Assembly: GCA_037133395.1 (NCBI GenBank)
Contig: JBAXOG010000003.1
Span: forward strand, 1-64,000
Length of the DNA: 64,000 nucleotides
From: CAIZQW01 sp037133395
GTDB lineage: Bacteria; Verrucomicrobiota; Kiritimatiellia; RFP12; UBA1067
Direction of reading: 5' to 3'
The notes under the pieces are model-generated. The model had not been told where the DNA came from and ran no database searches. It worked only from the letters and a program-made list of their open reading frames with translations. Below are positions 51,599 through 61,435 of the stretch, one piece after another; position 1 is the first letter of the stretch; every line of letters begins with the position of its first letter. The translations under genes were made by a program, and so were the position numbers.

Positions 51599-54500
51599 AT
51601 GTTTGAAAGAAGAGCAAGACAGGATTGGCAACGGACGGTTATCGGCTTGGCGACGCTGGGGCTGGTATTGGGCAAGGGCACTGCCGGCTGGGCCGTCTCC
51701 GCCGCAACGCCAAAGTCGGTGGCGATTGTCGGTTCCGTTGGGTTGGAAGAGGGTTTCGCCCGTCCCCCCGCAGAAACGAAGCCGTGGTGCTATTATTATT
51801 GGCTGAGTGGCCATATTTCAAAAGAGGGGATCACGAAAGATCTCGAAGCCATGGCGAAGTGGGGTATCGGCCGTGCATTTATCGCCGACATCAGCACTCC
51901 GGGTATTTCGCGTGGCCCAGTTGGAGCACTCGGTTCCGATGAATTCTCCGAGATGCTCCAGCATGCAATCCGTGAGGGGGGGGCGCCTGGGCGTGGATGT
52001 CACACTATTCAACTGTGCGGGCTGGAGCCAGATGGGGGGTGTCTGGATTAAGCCAGAGGAGTCGATGCGCTACCTGGTCACAGCTGAGCAGCGGGTATCA
52101 GGGCCTTCGAAAGTTTCCGCAAAACTGCCGGAGATTCTCGTGCATTCGCCAGCTGGCAAACTTACGCCGAGCGATCTCGTACAGGATGTGACCGTGCTGG
52201 CTTTTCCTGCCCCGCGGGAGGGACGCGACCGGCTCGCAGGAGCCGGCGTGACCATCAAGACCGAACCGCCGGTCGAGGGAGCCCGGAATTGGTTGGACAA
52301 TGACCGCTTGACCTTTGCCGAGGTGCCGGTTGCCAAGGACGGATCGCCCACGGTGATCGAGTTGACGACCGAAAAACCCTTCACCGCGCGCAGTCTGACC
52401 TTCCGCTTGCCCTGGTATGACGTGGAACGGAAGCGGGGCTCCGGAGGTTGCTTCGATGCGGATTGCGAATTGCTGGTCAAAGCGCCTGATGGAAGTTTCA
52501 GGAGCGTCAGGAAATTCGAATACAGACGCCAAAACTTTACCATATCCAGCGGACCGCTGATGCGAGGTCCTGTGTCAATCAGCTTTCCGGAGATCACCGG
52601 GACATGTTTCCGGATCGTCATGAACACTATCAAGAAGCATCCGTTTTACAACAAATTGCCGACTTATCTTGATGGCATCGAGCTTTCAGGAGCGCCGCGT
52701 CTGGAACGATTCGTCGAGCAGCAGTTGGGCAAGACGTATCCCGGGATCTTTCCTCCCTGGGATTATTATCTTTTTCCCGGACAAGCGGAGGCGGATGATG
52801 CCGCGCTTTGTGTCAAAGCCCAAGATATTCGAAATCTCAATGAATATGTGAACAAGGACGGTTTGCTGACATGGGATGTCCCTGATGGCGATTGGGTTGT
52901 TCTCCGCGTCGCCATGATGCCAACGGGCAGAATGATTTCCCCCGCCGCCAAGGAGGCTACGGGTCTCGAGGTGGATAAGATGAGCCCGGTTGCGGTGAAG
53001 AAACATTTCGATGCTTACGTCGGGAAACTTCTTAAGCAGATGCCGGCGGCGGATAGAAAAGCCCTGCGCGGCGTCTCGGTTGATAGTTATGAAGCAGGTC
53101 CGCAGAATTGGACGGATGATGCGCGTGAACAGTTTATGAAGGCTTACGGCTACGATCCGCTTCCCTGGCTGACGACACTCACGGGGCGCGTCGTCGGCAG
53201 TGTTGAGCAGTCGGAACGTTTCTTATGGGATCTGCGTCGCCTGGTGGCGGATCGAATCGCCGCCACCTACGGAGCTTTTCAGGAGGTTGCCAGCGGCAAT
53301 GGACTGGAATTCTGGCTGGAGCCGTATGGGCACTTCGGTTTTCCCGCAGAATTCTTGCAACTTGGCGGACGCGCCGACGGGGTTGGTGGAGAATTCTGGC
53401 TCAATCCAAAACATGGCGACATGGAGGTGCGCGCCGGCGTGTCCTCCGGTCACATCTACGGCAAGCAAAAGATCAGTTCCGAAGCGTTTACAGGGACTCC
53501 GTCTTACGGATATACCCAGGATCCATGGACCCTGAAACCGATCGGTGATCTTGCGCAGGCGTGGGGGATCAATCATTTTGTGCTGCACGTCTACATTCAT
53601 CAGACCGATGACCGCAAGCCGGGGATGAATGCCTGGTTCGGAACGGAATTTAATCGAAACAATACCTGGTTCGACAAGGGCCAGACATGGATCGACTATC
53701 TCCGGCGTTCCCATTTTCTGTTGCAGCATGGATGCGCTGTCGCGGACGTCGCCTATTTTATCGGCGAGGACGCACCCAAGATGAGCGGCATCCAGCAACC
53801 TGCCCTGCCGGAGGGTTACAGCTTCGATTATGTGAACGGCGAGGTCATTCGTGAGCGCATGAAAGAGGAGAACGGCAGGTTTGTTCTACCGGGAGGCATG
53901 TCGTATGCCCTGCTCGTGTTGCCTCCTTTGGATATGATGAGACCTGAGCTGTTGAAAAAAATCCGCGATCTGGTAGCCGCAGGGGGTGCCGTGCTCGGAG
54001 CTCCTCCTGTCCGGTCGCCCAGTCTCCAGAACTATCCAAAGGCGGATGAGGAGGTCCGGCAGCTCGCGCGGGAGCTCTGGGGGGATTTGAACGGAAAGGA
54101 GAACACGAGCCGGAAGTTTGGCAAGGGTTGGGTTTTTCAGGGACTTGATGTTCAGGCGTCATTGAACAAGCTGGGTGTCAAGCCGTCGATTGCCGGTTTG
54201 GAGGTGGAAGCCAAACCACGGGAAGACGGCTATAAAGATCCGCTGCCATGGACGCACCGTACCCTTCCGGACGGATCTCAACAGTTCATGGCCCTGCGCT
54301 GGCAGCATCGGAGCAGCGCAGAGGGGGAGATTTTTTATATCGCCAATCAAGCCGATAAGCGTCTGTCCGTTTCGCCGTCTTTTCGCGTAGAAGGCAAACA
54401 GCCGGAACTGTGGGATCCGGTCACTGCCGAGCATCGTTTGCTCCCGGATTTTGCGATCAAGGACGGGCGGACCGTCGTCCCGCTTGAGTTCGGGCCGCGT

Positions 54501-55052
54501 GAATCGTTGTTCGTCCTATTCCGCAAGTCAGCCCATGCTGCCGGCGGCGGAAAGAATCTCCCCTCCTACCGGACCGTTAAAGAACTGACGGGTCCATGGT
54601 CGGTGTCATTTGATCCTCAATGGGGTGGGCCGAAGTCGGTTGTGTTTGAGAAACTTGAGAACTGGCTGGACCGCAGCGAGGAGGGCATCAGAAACTACGG
54701 GGGGACTGCGGTTTATACCAAGACGTTTGACTTGCCCAAGTTGGAGCAGGGCAAAACGGTCCATTTGAATCTCGGAAACGTCAGGTCGCTGGCCAGTATC
54801 CGGCTCAATGGACGTGATCTGGGCGTGATCTGGTGTTACCCGTGGCGCTTGGAGATCACTTCGGCGGCAAAGTCCGGGCAGAACAAATTGGAAATCGAAG
54901 TGACCAATACATGGGTCAATCGCCTTCTGGCGGATACTAAACTGCCTGAAGAAAAAAGGCTCACTTATGTTGCACGGTCTGCGATCCGGGCTCAGAAACC
55001 TCAGGCTTCTGGATTGTTCGGGCCGGTGGTAATCGAGATGAAGGAGGAGTGA
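51599..55052 (+). pseudogene. GH106 alpha-L-rhamnosidase, interrupted by a +1 frameshift at a G8 run
   Basis: Two overlapping frames together make one ~1150-aa GH106 protein. The first (51599-52051) has a signal-like N-terminus and the family opening (ARPPAETKPWCYYYWLSGHI, GIGRAFIADI). The second, open from 51807 and coding meaningfully from ~51984 to 55052, continues it with GRLGVDVTLFNCAGWSQMGG. The break is a run of eight G at 51976-51983; seven would restore the frame. Downstream, GVSVDSYEAGPQNW (Glu near residue 498 of the joined protein) and ISSEAFTGTPSY (Glu near 628) are family-type acidic sites. The C-terminus is the usual galactose-binding-like domain (SIRLNGRDLGVIWCYPW). AGGAGAAGAG precedes the ATG. 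The intact downstream frame suggests a recent change, slippage-controlled expression, or a sequencing error. Confidence 0.85.
51976..51983 (+). other. G8 homopolymer at the GH106 frameshift
   Basis: Eight consecutive G between CGTGA and CGCC. Reading GAG-GGG-GGG-CGC requires seven. Such tracts slip in replication and transcription and are also a common base-calling error site. Confidence 0.9.
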
Positions 55053-57421
55053 TCCACGGAGAATCTAATTTGAAGAGCTGCCAGAAACTGCTTGTTCGGA
55101 TGGGCATGGCGCTTCTGCTGATGCGATGCGCATCGGCGGCTCCAAGGTCTGTCGAGATTCAGGTGGAGGTTGCGCCCGCTGCAATCGGATCGCGCGCGTC
55201 GGATGAATGTCCGGCGCGACTGGATCTGGATTTTCAACAGCTGCTCGCCAAGGCGGGCGCTCAGGGCAAGGTGGATTTTGATTCGCTGAAGGTCGTGCCG
55301 CTGGGTGCGTCTCCAGATGCGCTTAGTTTGCAGTTCCGGTGGTATGACGCGGATATTCCCGATCCCTTCCCGGAGTTCAACGGCGTGATCAGTCGTACCA
55401 ACGGCAAGCTGCGTCCAAAGCCCAGCGCTCGGTCTGGTTATTTCTACAACACCTCTGGAAGCGGCGACAAGGGATATCTGGCTTTCAGGCACAAGCAGGC
55501 GGGCGATCAGGCTTCGACCTATCAGTTGTCATTCACAGTCCTTCCGGCAGGAAGAACATCGGAAGGCAATGGGCGCAAGGGATGGCTGGGAGACGGTCAG
55601 TCGCGTTGCGGCGAAAAGGGCGAATCCACCACGGGCTCAGGTCATTCGCGCATCACGCTGGACGATTGGAACGGAGACGGGCTCATCGACATCCTCCAAG
55701 GTGAGGAGTACGGCTGTCTGTTCCTGTATCCCAATACCGGCACCGCGAAAGTGCCTCGTTTCGCTTACCGTAAATTTCTCCGAGATGCAGACGGCAGACC
55801 CATTGATGTCGGCACGCATGCTGCGCCACTGGTCATTGATTTCGATGGCGATGGGGTGAAAGATCTGCTGGTCGGCACCCATGTCAATCGTATCGTCTAT
55901 TACAAAAATATCGGAACGAATAAAGATCGAAGACTCGGCTTCAAAGGCCTTGTGATGCACAACGGCAAGCCGGGAATCCTTCCGGCCAAGCCGATCATTG
56001 GGCGTAGCGAGGACGTCTTCAAGGAAGATTACTATCCGGTACTGGATGCGGTGGACTGGAACGGAGACGGACGCGTGGATCTACTGGCAGGCGGATATGT
56101 TACGGGTCGCGTGTATCTGCTGGAAAATCTTGGGAAGAACACGGACGGAACGCCGATTTTGTCCGACCCCAAGCCCTTGGAAGCAGATGGCAAGATCATC
56201 AACGTAGGCGACTGGTGCGCTGCACCTTGCGCCGTCGATCTGAACGGCGATGGCAAGCTCGATCTGCTCAGCGGCAATCATCCCGGCAGCAAGGAAGCCC
56301 TCCAGGCGAATGTCTTCCTCCGTTATTACGAGGGTACGGGTTCGTCGTCTCAGCCGGCACTCGCGGAGAAGCCGATTCCTCATGATGGCGAATTTCCTCG
56401 CCCGATGCTCGCTACACCGCGTGCCGCAGATTTGAACGGCGACGGCTTGCTCGACCTCGTTGTGTCGGGACGTCAGAACATCTACCTCTTCTACAACGTC
56501 GGGACAAAGACGGCTCCAAAGTTCAACGCGCATGAAAAGCCGCTACTGCTTGCGTGGGGATCCGATCCGATCGGCCTGCCGCAGTTCGTAGATTACAACC
56601 ACGACGGTAAGCCGGATCTCTTCGACAACTATGTGATCGCGTTCAACAGCGGGGCGCCTTCACCGTTCAAGTTCGATCAGCGCAAAGCATTGCTGGCGCG
56701 CGGGGTCCGGATCGAACATCCCTCAGGCATCGGCGATGACTGGTTTTCTCCCTCTCTCTGCGATGTTGACGGCGACGGCGATTTTGATGTGCTCTTTGGC
56801 GACTGGTATGGCACGATCTGGTTTCATCGTAACAACGGCAACGACGAAAAACCCGACTATGATGTGAAGGGGTATCGACTGAAGACAAAAGACGGTGTTG
56901 AAATCAAGGTCGGCCCGATCAGGAAAGATCCGAGCCAGGATTTCAATGCGCTTCAGGGCGCGCGAACCGTGGTGGCCGCCGGTGATGTGGATGGGGACGG
57001 GTTAACGGATCTTGTGGTCGGAGATAACTACGGTATTGTCCGGTTCTACCGCAATGCCGGGCCGAAGGACGATCCTGTTTTTGAACCTGCCGTGCAGGTA
57101 GGCGATGTGAAGATCCGCTGCAGCGTGGATCTGACCGATTGGGATCATGACGGTAAAGTGGATATCATTGCCGGCAGTGCAGGAGGAACGGTACGCGTGT
57201 ATCGAAACGTGCGGCACGACGGGAAGACGGCATTTGAAAACGGATTCGATCCGCAACTCCCGCCGCTCAAGCAGCCGCGGGTGGCGATGGTCGATCTGAA
57301 CGGCGATGGCGATGAGGATCTGTTCGTTCCGAGTCTTCAGGGGGCCGTGTGGATCGAGCGATCGTATCTTGAACGCGGTTATGCAAAGGCGAAAATCCTG
57401 AGCGTGAAGGCCTCGGAATGA
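55049..57421 (+). CDS. Secreted FG-GAP/VCBS-type calcium-binding beta-propeller
   Basis: 790 aa with a signal segment (LLVRMGMALLLMRCASAA). Residues ~30-180 form an N-terminal beta domain. Then about ten calcium-loop repeats of the form DxNGDGxxDLL occur (DWNGDGLIDIL, DFDGDGVKDLLVG, DLNGDGKLDLLSG, DVDGDGDFDVLFG, DWDHDGKVDIIAG, DLNGDGDEDLFVP). This is the integrin-like FG-GAP/VCBS propeller. No catalytic signature is visible. Related proteins near carbohydrate enzymes are thought to bind or, in some lyase families, cleave polysaccharides. The GTG at 55049 overlaps the rhamnosidase TGA (GTGA) with AAGGAGGA just before it; a TTG at 55070 with GGAG is an alternative. Last gene of the operon. No clear terminator was seen in 57422-57497 before the convergent GH9-like gene. 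Confidence 0.85.
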   Translation: MIHGESNLKSCQKLLVRMGMALLLMRCASAAPRSVEIQVEVAPAAIGSRASDECPARLDLDFQQLLAKAGAQGKVDFDSLKVVPLGASPDALSLQFRWYDADIPDPFPEFNGVISRTNGKLRPKPSARSGYFYNTSGSGDKGYLAFRHKQAGDQASTYQLSFTVLPAGRTSEGNGRKGWLGDGQSRCGEKGESTTGSGHSRITLDDWNGDGLIDILQGEEYGCLFLYPNTGTAKVPRFAYRKFLRDADGRPIDVGTHAAPLVIDFDGDGVKDLLVGTHVNRIVYYKNIGTNKDRRLGFKGLVMHNGKPGILPAKPIIGRSEDVFKEDYYPVLDAVDWNGDGRVDLLAGGYVTGRVYLLENLGKNTDGTPILSDPKPLEADGKIINVGDWCAAPCAVDLNGDGKLDLLSGNHPGSKEALQANVFLRYYEGTGSSSQPALAEKPIPHDGEFPRPMLATPRAADLNGDGLLDLVVSGRQNIYLFYNVGTKTAPKFNAHEKPLLLAWGSDPIGLPQFVDYNHDGKPDLFDNYVIAFNSGAPSPFKFDQRKALLARGVRIEHPSGIGDDWFSPSLCDVDGDGDFDVLFGDWYGTIWFHRNNGNDEKPDYDVKGYRLKTKDGVEIKVGPIRKDPSQDFNALQGARTVVAAGDVDGDGLTDLVVGDNYGIVRFYRNAGPKDDPVFEPAVQVGDVKIRCSVDLTDWDHDGKVDIIAGSAGGTVRVYRNVRHDGKTAFENGFDPQLPPLKQPRVAMVDLNGDGDEDLFVPSLQGAVWIERSYLERGYAKAKILSVKASE

Positions 57422-57497
57422 AGGAACAAGTGGAGTGATCGCAATTATCCCCGTCATGCGAATCATACCATCCTTTTTTGCACATCCCAGTTGCTGC

Positions 57498-59828
57498 TCA
57501 GAACGTGATCGATGCTGATTGTTTGAAATAACCGTATCCGTACGACACCGTGATCACGTCTCCCGAACGGGCCGGCATCTCGGCTGACAGAACCGCGCTG
57601 TCGGGTGTCTGTTCCGTCACCGTCACGTTGCGTTCCTGCCCGTTCACGGTCACCTGGACGGTCCCCTCTTCACGCTTGCCATAATCGAAGTTCAAGGGTG
57701 CTGTCAGCAGGATCATGATGCCGCCGGTCGTTTTCTTCAGCTCGATCACCGTGTGTTCGTATGCCAGATATGCCAGACTCAAATTGAACGGGGTGTTGAA
57801 CTGAATCCAGCCTTCCGACCACCCGTAGTTCCCCTTTTCCGGACAAAAAGGGTAGTGCCCGTTTTTCGGCGCGCCGTCGAGCACGAAACGTGCATCGGAC
57901 AACTGGCCAATCCCTCCCCTGTACTGGGAAAACCATCCGTTCTCGACCCCTTCGATCTCTCGTGACGCATCATACGAGAAATGGCGTCCTACCGGATTAC
58001 GTCCGAACATATTGTCAAAATGTGACCAGACCAACTGCGCCACGCGTTGCTTTGACGCGGGATCTTTCACAAACGGCTTGACAGCCAGAAGTGCGCCAGG
58101 AAATCCCGTCACATTCCCGACCTCGTTCCACATCTGGGGCTTCGCGCCCATCGGTGTCCACTGATCCTCGCCATCGCCCAGCTTGCGGAAATCCCAGAGA
58201 TTATCCGAACGCCGGAGCGCGACAACAACCCATTCGTCGAGCTTCTTCTGCAACCCCTCAGGCACGCGATCCGGATACGTCTTCATAAAATAGGATAGCC
58301 CCGTCATCGTGATGAATTCACTCATTCGTTGCCCCTTCGTGACCTGCGAGTTATTCCAGTCCAGATTGGCGATCATCCATTCCACCTGCTGATAGGCGGC
58401 CTTAAAATAGGTTTCGACATCCGGCCGCTTCTCCCGTTGAGCCACTTCATACAGCAGCAGATTGGGCTGGACAGTGAACCCGGGCGGATAGGCTCCTTTG
58501 GTGGAACCTGTTTTGGTCTTGAGTACAAACAGATTGTGCCCGAGACTCTCGTCGTAGGGGTAGCCATGGTCGGCCTTCTCCTCACTCCAATGTGCAAACG
58601 CATAGTCCCGCACCACACGATAGTTCTGCTCGGGAAGATAATGTTTCAACACGGGCCACGCATAGAGGAAATAGGCAAGTTGCGATTTCAGCATCTCATG
58701 CATCAGCCCTTGCGAAACAATCACATCAGCACCCCAGTGGATCAGCTTGACCAGATCGGGGATGTCCTCGCGATAGGGTTGCAGCGCGCCCCACAGATTG
58801 GTATTGCCCGGCGCCTGATACCGGATCTGCCGAGGCATACGGTCATACGCAGAGGGATTGGAAAGAAGCTGCGGAACAAGCGTGTTGAGTTCCCATCCAA
58901 AATGATGATCATCGCGCCAGCCGAACGAGCCACGACACCGGTTGGTGTAATTGCCGAGATAATGCCGGCTATCGATCATGAAATTGACTGCGTTCTGATA
59001 GGTCACACGCTCCAGCCACCAGCGCCCGATGCGGAACGGCACCGAGGTCAAGCCACTCGCCTCGACCACGTATTCAATCCCTTCCCCCGCCGCACCGTCA
59101 AATGCGGAGAAGTCGCCGATGTGTTTTTTAATCACGCCTTTGAACGCAGCTTCCCCGCCCTTTTTGCTTCGCACCACAAAGGCTGTACCCTCCGCCAACG
59201 TCGGCGCGGTGAATCGTTTTGGCGCACCCACATTGAACCCGCTCTGATTCAGATAGAGCGACACGATCTCCGTTTGCAGAGCAACCGCCGTCGATTTGAG
59301 TGCGGGTACGTCGCCTGTGACGTCCCACACGACAAACTCCTTGACGCGGGCTACATCCTGATGCGTCTTGCGGATCTCCAGCCGCAACCGATCCGTGACC
59401 ACCTCAACCGTCTGGTCGAACAAGACGCTGACAGCCGTTGACTGGTTTCCAACGACCTCTGCAGAAGGGATCGACTGCCAGGCGTTATTTGCCCAGAAGC
59501 GTATCGTGAACGCTTCGACCACCCCTCCGTTTCCATATCCCGAATAAAGGTGTATCCCCGCCAGCCGCTTCACGCCCTCCAGCCGGACTTCGAGCCATGC
59601 CCCGTTTTTGTCGGTCAGGCTCACCCAGCGTGATTCGTCGCTGATCACACCGTCCGTCGCGAACCGGGCGGGGTACCCCTTCTTTTCCGAACTTGCCGTG
59701 GTTTCAATCACCTTGACCTTAGCCGCATGCACCACATTCGTGCCCGCCAGCGCGGAAAGAGCTAACAATACACCCGAGAGTGATAACGTCCCCAGCATAC
59801 TCAATTGAACTATTTTTAATCTCTTCAT
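57498..59828 (-). CDS. GH9-like secreted protein with F5/8-type and CelD-type N-terminal domains
   Basis: 776 aa with a signal peptide (LGTLSLSGVLLALSALAGT). Residues ~45-165 resemble an F5/8 type C domain (ARFATDGVISDESRWVSL, WLEVRLEGVKRLAGIHLYSG). Residues ~188-270 resemble the immunoglobulin-like N-terminal domain of GH9 enzymes (IVSLYLNQSGFNVGAPKRF). Residues ~285-690 form a helix-rich barrel (FGWRDDHHFGWELNTL, HFDNMFGRNPVGRHFSYD, GWSEGWIQFNTPFNLSLAYL). The last ~80 residues are beta-rich. GH9 members are mostly endo-beta-1,4-glucanases, but PVC relatives are uncharacterised and I cannot fix the catalytic residues. AGGAGA lies eight bases before the ATG. It starts only 18 bases after hipA, an unusual partner. 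Confidence 0.8.
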   Translation of the reverse strand: MKRLKIVQLSMLGTLSLSGVLLALSALAGTNVVHAAKVKVIETTASSEKKGYPARFATDGVISDESRWVSLTDKNGAWLEVRLEGVKRLAGIHLYSGYGNGGVVEAFTIRFWANNAWQSIPSAEVVGNQSTAVSVLFDQTVEVVTDRLRLEIRKTHQDVARVKEFVVWDVTGDVPALKSTAVALQTEIVSLYLNQSGFNVGAPKRFTAPTLAEGTAFVVRSKKGGEAAFKGVIKKHIGDFSAFDGAAGEGIEYVVEASGLTSVPFRIGRWWLERVTYQNAVNFMIDSRHYLGNYTNRCRGSFGWRDDHHFGWELNTLVPQLLSNPSAYDRMPRQIRYQAPGNTNLWGALQPYREDIPDLVKLIHWGADVIVSQGLMHEMLKSQLAYFLYAWPVLKHYLPEQNYRVVRDYAFAHWSEEKADHGYPYDESLGHNLFVLKTKTGSTKGAYPPGFTVQPNLLLYEVAQREKRPDVETYFKAAYQQVEWMIANLDWNNSQVTKGQRMSEFITMTGLSYFMKTYPDRVPEGLQKKLDEWVVVALRRSDNLWDFRKLGDGEDQWTPMGAKPQMWNEVGNVTGFPGALLAVKPFVKDPASKQRVAQLVWSHFDNMFGRNPVGRHFSYDASREIEGVENGWFSQYRGGIGQLSDARFVLDGAPKNGHYPFCPEKGNYGWSEGWIQFNTPFNLSLAYLAYEHTVIELKKTTGGIMILLTAPLNFDYGKREEGTVQVTVNGQERNVTVTEQTPDSAVLSAEMPARSGDVITVSYGYGYFKQSASITF

Positions 59829-59846
59829 ACTTTTTCTCCTCGATGA

Positions 59847-61052
59847 TTAACTACCCAGCATGTTGAACTTTTTTTGAATCCTGTCACGGTTCGACTTTCG
59901 CACCCCGAATTTTAGCGCATAAGACGGCCAAGAACTGATCACAGATCGAACCTCGTCTATCATTTGTATGGCATCAGACTCATCAATGCCCACTCCGGCA
60001 GCCACGCGCTTGACCTGCGACAAACCTGGCGTACGCCCTTCGCCGCATACTGACGTCGTATGCTCTCCTCCAGGCCCTTCTGAAAACGTCAGATCATACC
60101 CCGGAGAAAGAGACCATCCGTCTTCGGGTTTAAATAGAAACGAGAAATTTTTAACATGGTCGTCCCGGTTATGAGCGATCACATTGAACAACATCAACCG
60201 ATAAGCACGCCGAACGTCTTCCTGATTTCCTGTCAAAACACGTACGACCTTCAGCACATCCTGATAATCACAGCAAGGCACACGGAAATCTGCGCCGATC
60301 AGATTCGCAAGACTGTGCATGTGGATACGCCGCCGCCCCACGCGGTCAAAACGTTTGACCCCGAAAAAGTCACCCTCCTTTACAGAGAACAATCGGCAGG
60401 GCGGAAACAAGATTCCAGCCGCTTGCGCCATTCCGGCATAAGCCGCTTCGACAGCACCGGTATCTGGAGAATCTGTTCGTGCAAAGAACTTCACCATCCA
60501 GGCTTCATATCCATCAGGATAGTCAAACGTGCCGGACAGAATATCCTTGCCACAAACCCCTATTAAAACTTTCGGTCGAGCACCGCCAGGAGATCCGCCT
60601 GCTCGCATGAGTTCCGGTAACACCACCGCAGCATCTCCTTCATACACAGACCGTGCCTCTTTCGCCAAGCGTCCGAGATCAAACCCGGCAAGAACTTCTT
60701 CCGCCCCACGGTCCGGAGGATGAAACGAAAGCGCGCCCATTGCGCCCTCGCCAAGCCACGCCAGACGATCAAGCTCAGTCAGCGCAGAAGAGGATCGCCC
60801 CTGTTGCCGAAAAAAACGATCCATCAGTAAACGTCCCCAGCCATCCGGGAGCGCATCGTCAAAAACACCTGGTAATCTGGCAAATGTCTGCAAGCCCGGC
60901 AACAGAGGAAGTTTAAACGGCGACAAAGCATACCCACGCGAAAGAAAGGCTTCATCGTACTCGAAAAAGAACGCACGGCCCTCTTCTGCCAACTCGCCAA
61001 CAGCAATCACATCATCAGGCTGTGCGTGATATCGAACCTGAATCCGTTTCAT
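59847..61052 (-). CDS. hipA: HipA-type serine/threonine kinase toxin
   Basis: 401 aa, normal for HipA. The N-terminal couple_hipA-type region (~1-110: GVFDDALPDGWGRLLMDR) is followed by the HipA C-lobe. The Gly-rich ATP loop region is AGGSPGGARPKVLIG (~151-165). The catalytic loop is HNRDDHVKNF (N295-N302), and the metal-binding Asp is D320 in SPGYDLTFS. In characterised systems HipA phosphorylates glutamyl-tRNA synthetase or other proteins and causes growth arrest until neutralised by HipB. Key residues are intact, so it is probably active. Its ATG overlaps the TGA of the upstream HTH gene by four bases (ATGA), the usual antitoxin-toxin coupling. Confidence 0.92.
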   Translation of the reverse strand: MKRIQVRYHAQPDDVIAVGELAEEGRAFFFEYDEAFLSRGYALSPFKLPLLPGLQTFARLPGVFDDALPDGWGRLLMDRFFRQQGRSSSALTELDRLAWLGEGAMGALSFHPPDRGAEEVLAGFDLGRLAKEARSVYEGDAAVVLPELMRAGGSPGGARPKVLIGVCGKDILSGTFDYPDGYEAWMVKFFARTDSPDTGAVEAAYAGMAQAAGILFPPCRLFSVKEGDFFGVKRFDRVGRRRIHMHSLANLIGADFRVPCCDYQDVLKVVRVLTGNQEDVRRAYRLMLFNVIAHNRDDHVKNFSFLFKPEDGWSLSPGYDLTFSEGPGGEHTTSVCGEGRTPGLSQVKRVAAGVGIDESDAIQMIDEVRSVISSWPSYALKFGVRKSNRDRIQKKFNMLGS

Positions 61053-61354
61053 TTCAAACCCCGCTTTCGTGTCGGCTTGACCAATCGCTGCTCCAGTTCA
61101 TCCATACTCCGCGCCTGTGCCGGTTTCAGCAATCCCGAAAATTCCTCGATTCGGCCCAGTGACAAAACCACTTTCAAGACCAGCAAAAAAGAAGCTTTCC
61201 CTGTATCCTCGAAACGTCTGAGCGAAGCCACAGTCACACCAGCCCGTGCCGCCAACGTCGTGCGCTTCCATCCCGCCATCAGTCGCAAGGCTTTTGTCCT
61301 CGCGCCAAATTGCACACTCAACTCCTCAGGCATCAATAGGTTCATTAAATTCAT
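61049..61354 (-). CDS. hipB: HipB-like HTH antitoxin/repressor
   Basis: 101 aa from ATG 61354. Residues ~20-75 form an XRE-type helix-turn-helix (RTKALRLMAGWKRTTLAARA, GVTVASLRRFEDTG). It belongs to the small HTH partners encoded just upstream of hipA. It would neutralise HipA and repress its own promoter. The start is open to question. ATG 61354 has no Shine-Dalgarno, overlaps a perfect palindrome by two bases, and nearly coincides with the predicted transcription start. ATG 61333 gives the commoner family N-terminus (MPEELSVQFG). GTG 61315 has GAGGAG at six bases. Confidence 0.88.
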   Translation of the reverse strand: MNLMNLLMPEELSVQFGARTKALRLMAGWKRTTLAARAGVTVASLRRFEDTGKASFLLVLKVVLSLGRIEEFSGLLKPAQARSMDELEQRLVKPTRKRGLK

Positions 61355-61411
61355 AATGATAATATATTATCATTATTTAGTATTAATGCAACGCTATTGA
61401 TAATATATTAT
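61353..61411 (-). promoter_or_regulatory. hipBA promoter with two palindromic operators
   Basis: A 24-bp perfect palindrome (61353-61376, centre ATAATATATTAT) and a second copy of the same 12-bp core (61400-61411) have centres 41 bases apart, close to four helical turns. Between and across them lie TTGCAT (-35, 61386-61391) and TAATAT (-10, 61364-61369) with 16-base spacing on the minus strand. The first site covers the -10 and the second lies upstream of the -35, the arrangement expected for repression by a HipB dimer pair. The remaining bases to 61435 are AT-rich with nothing else visible. Confidence 0.7.
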
Positions 61412-61435
61412 TCATTATTTCGCTACTCAATCCAT

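Noticed and set aside
58329..59441. Long plus-strand open frame (370 codons) opposite the GH9-like gene
   Set aside because: Composition is Arg/Pro/His-rich and motif-free, typical of an antisense shadow; the minus-strand gene has clear domains and a ribosome-binding site.
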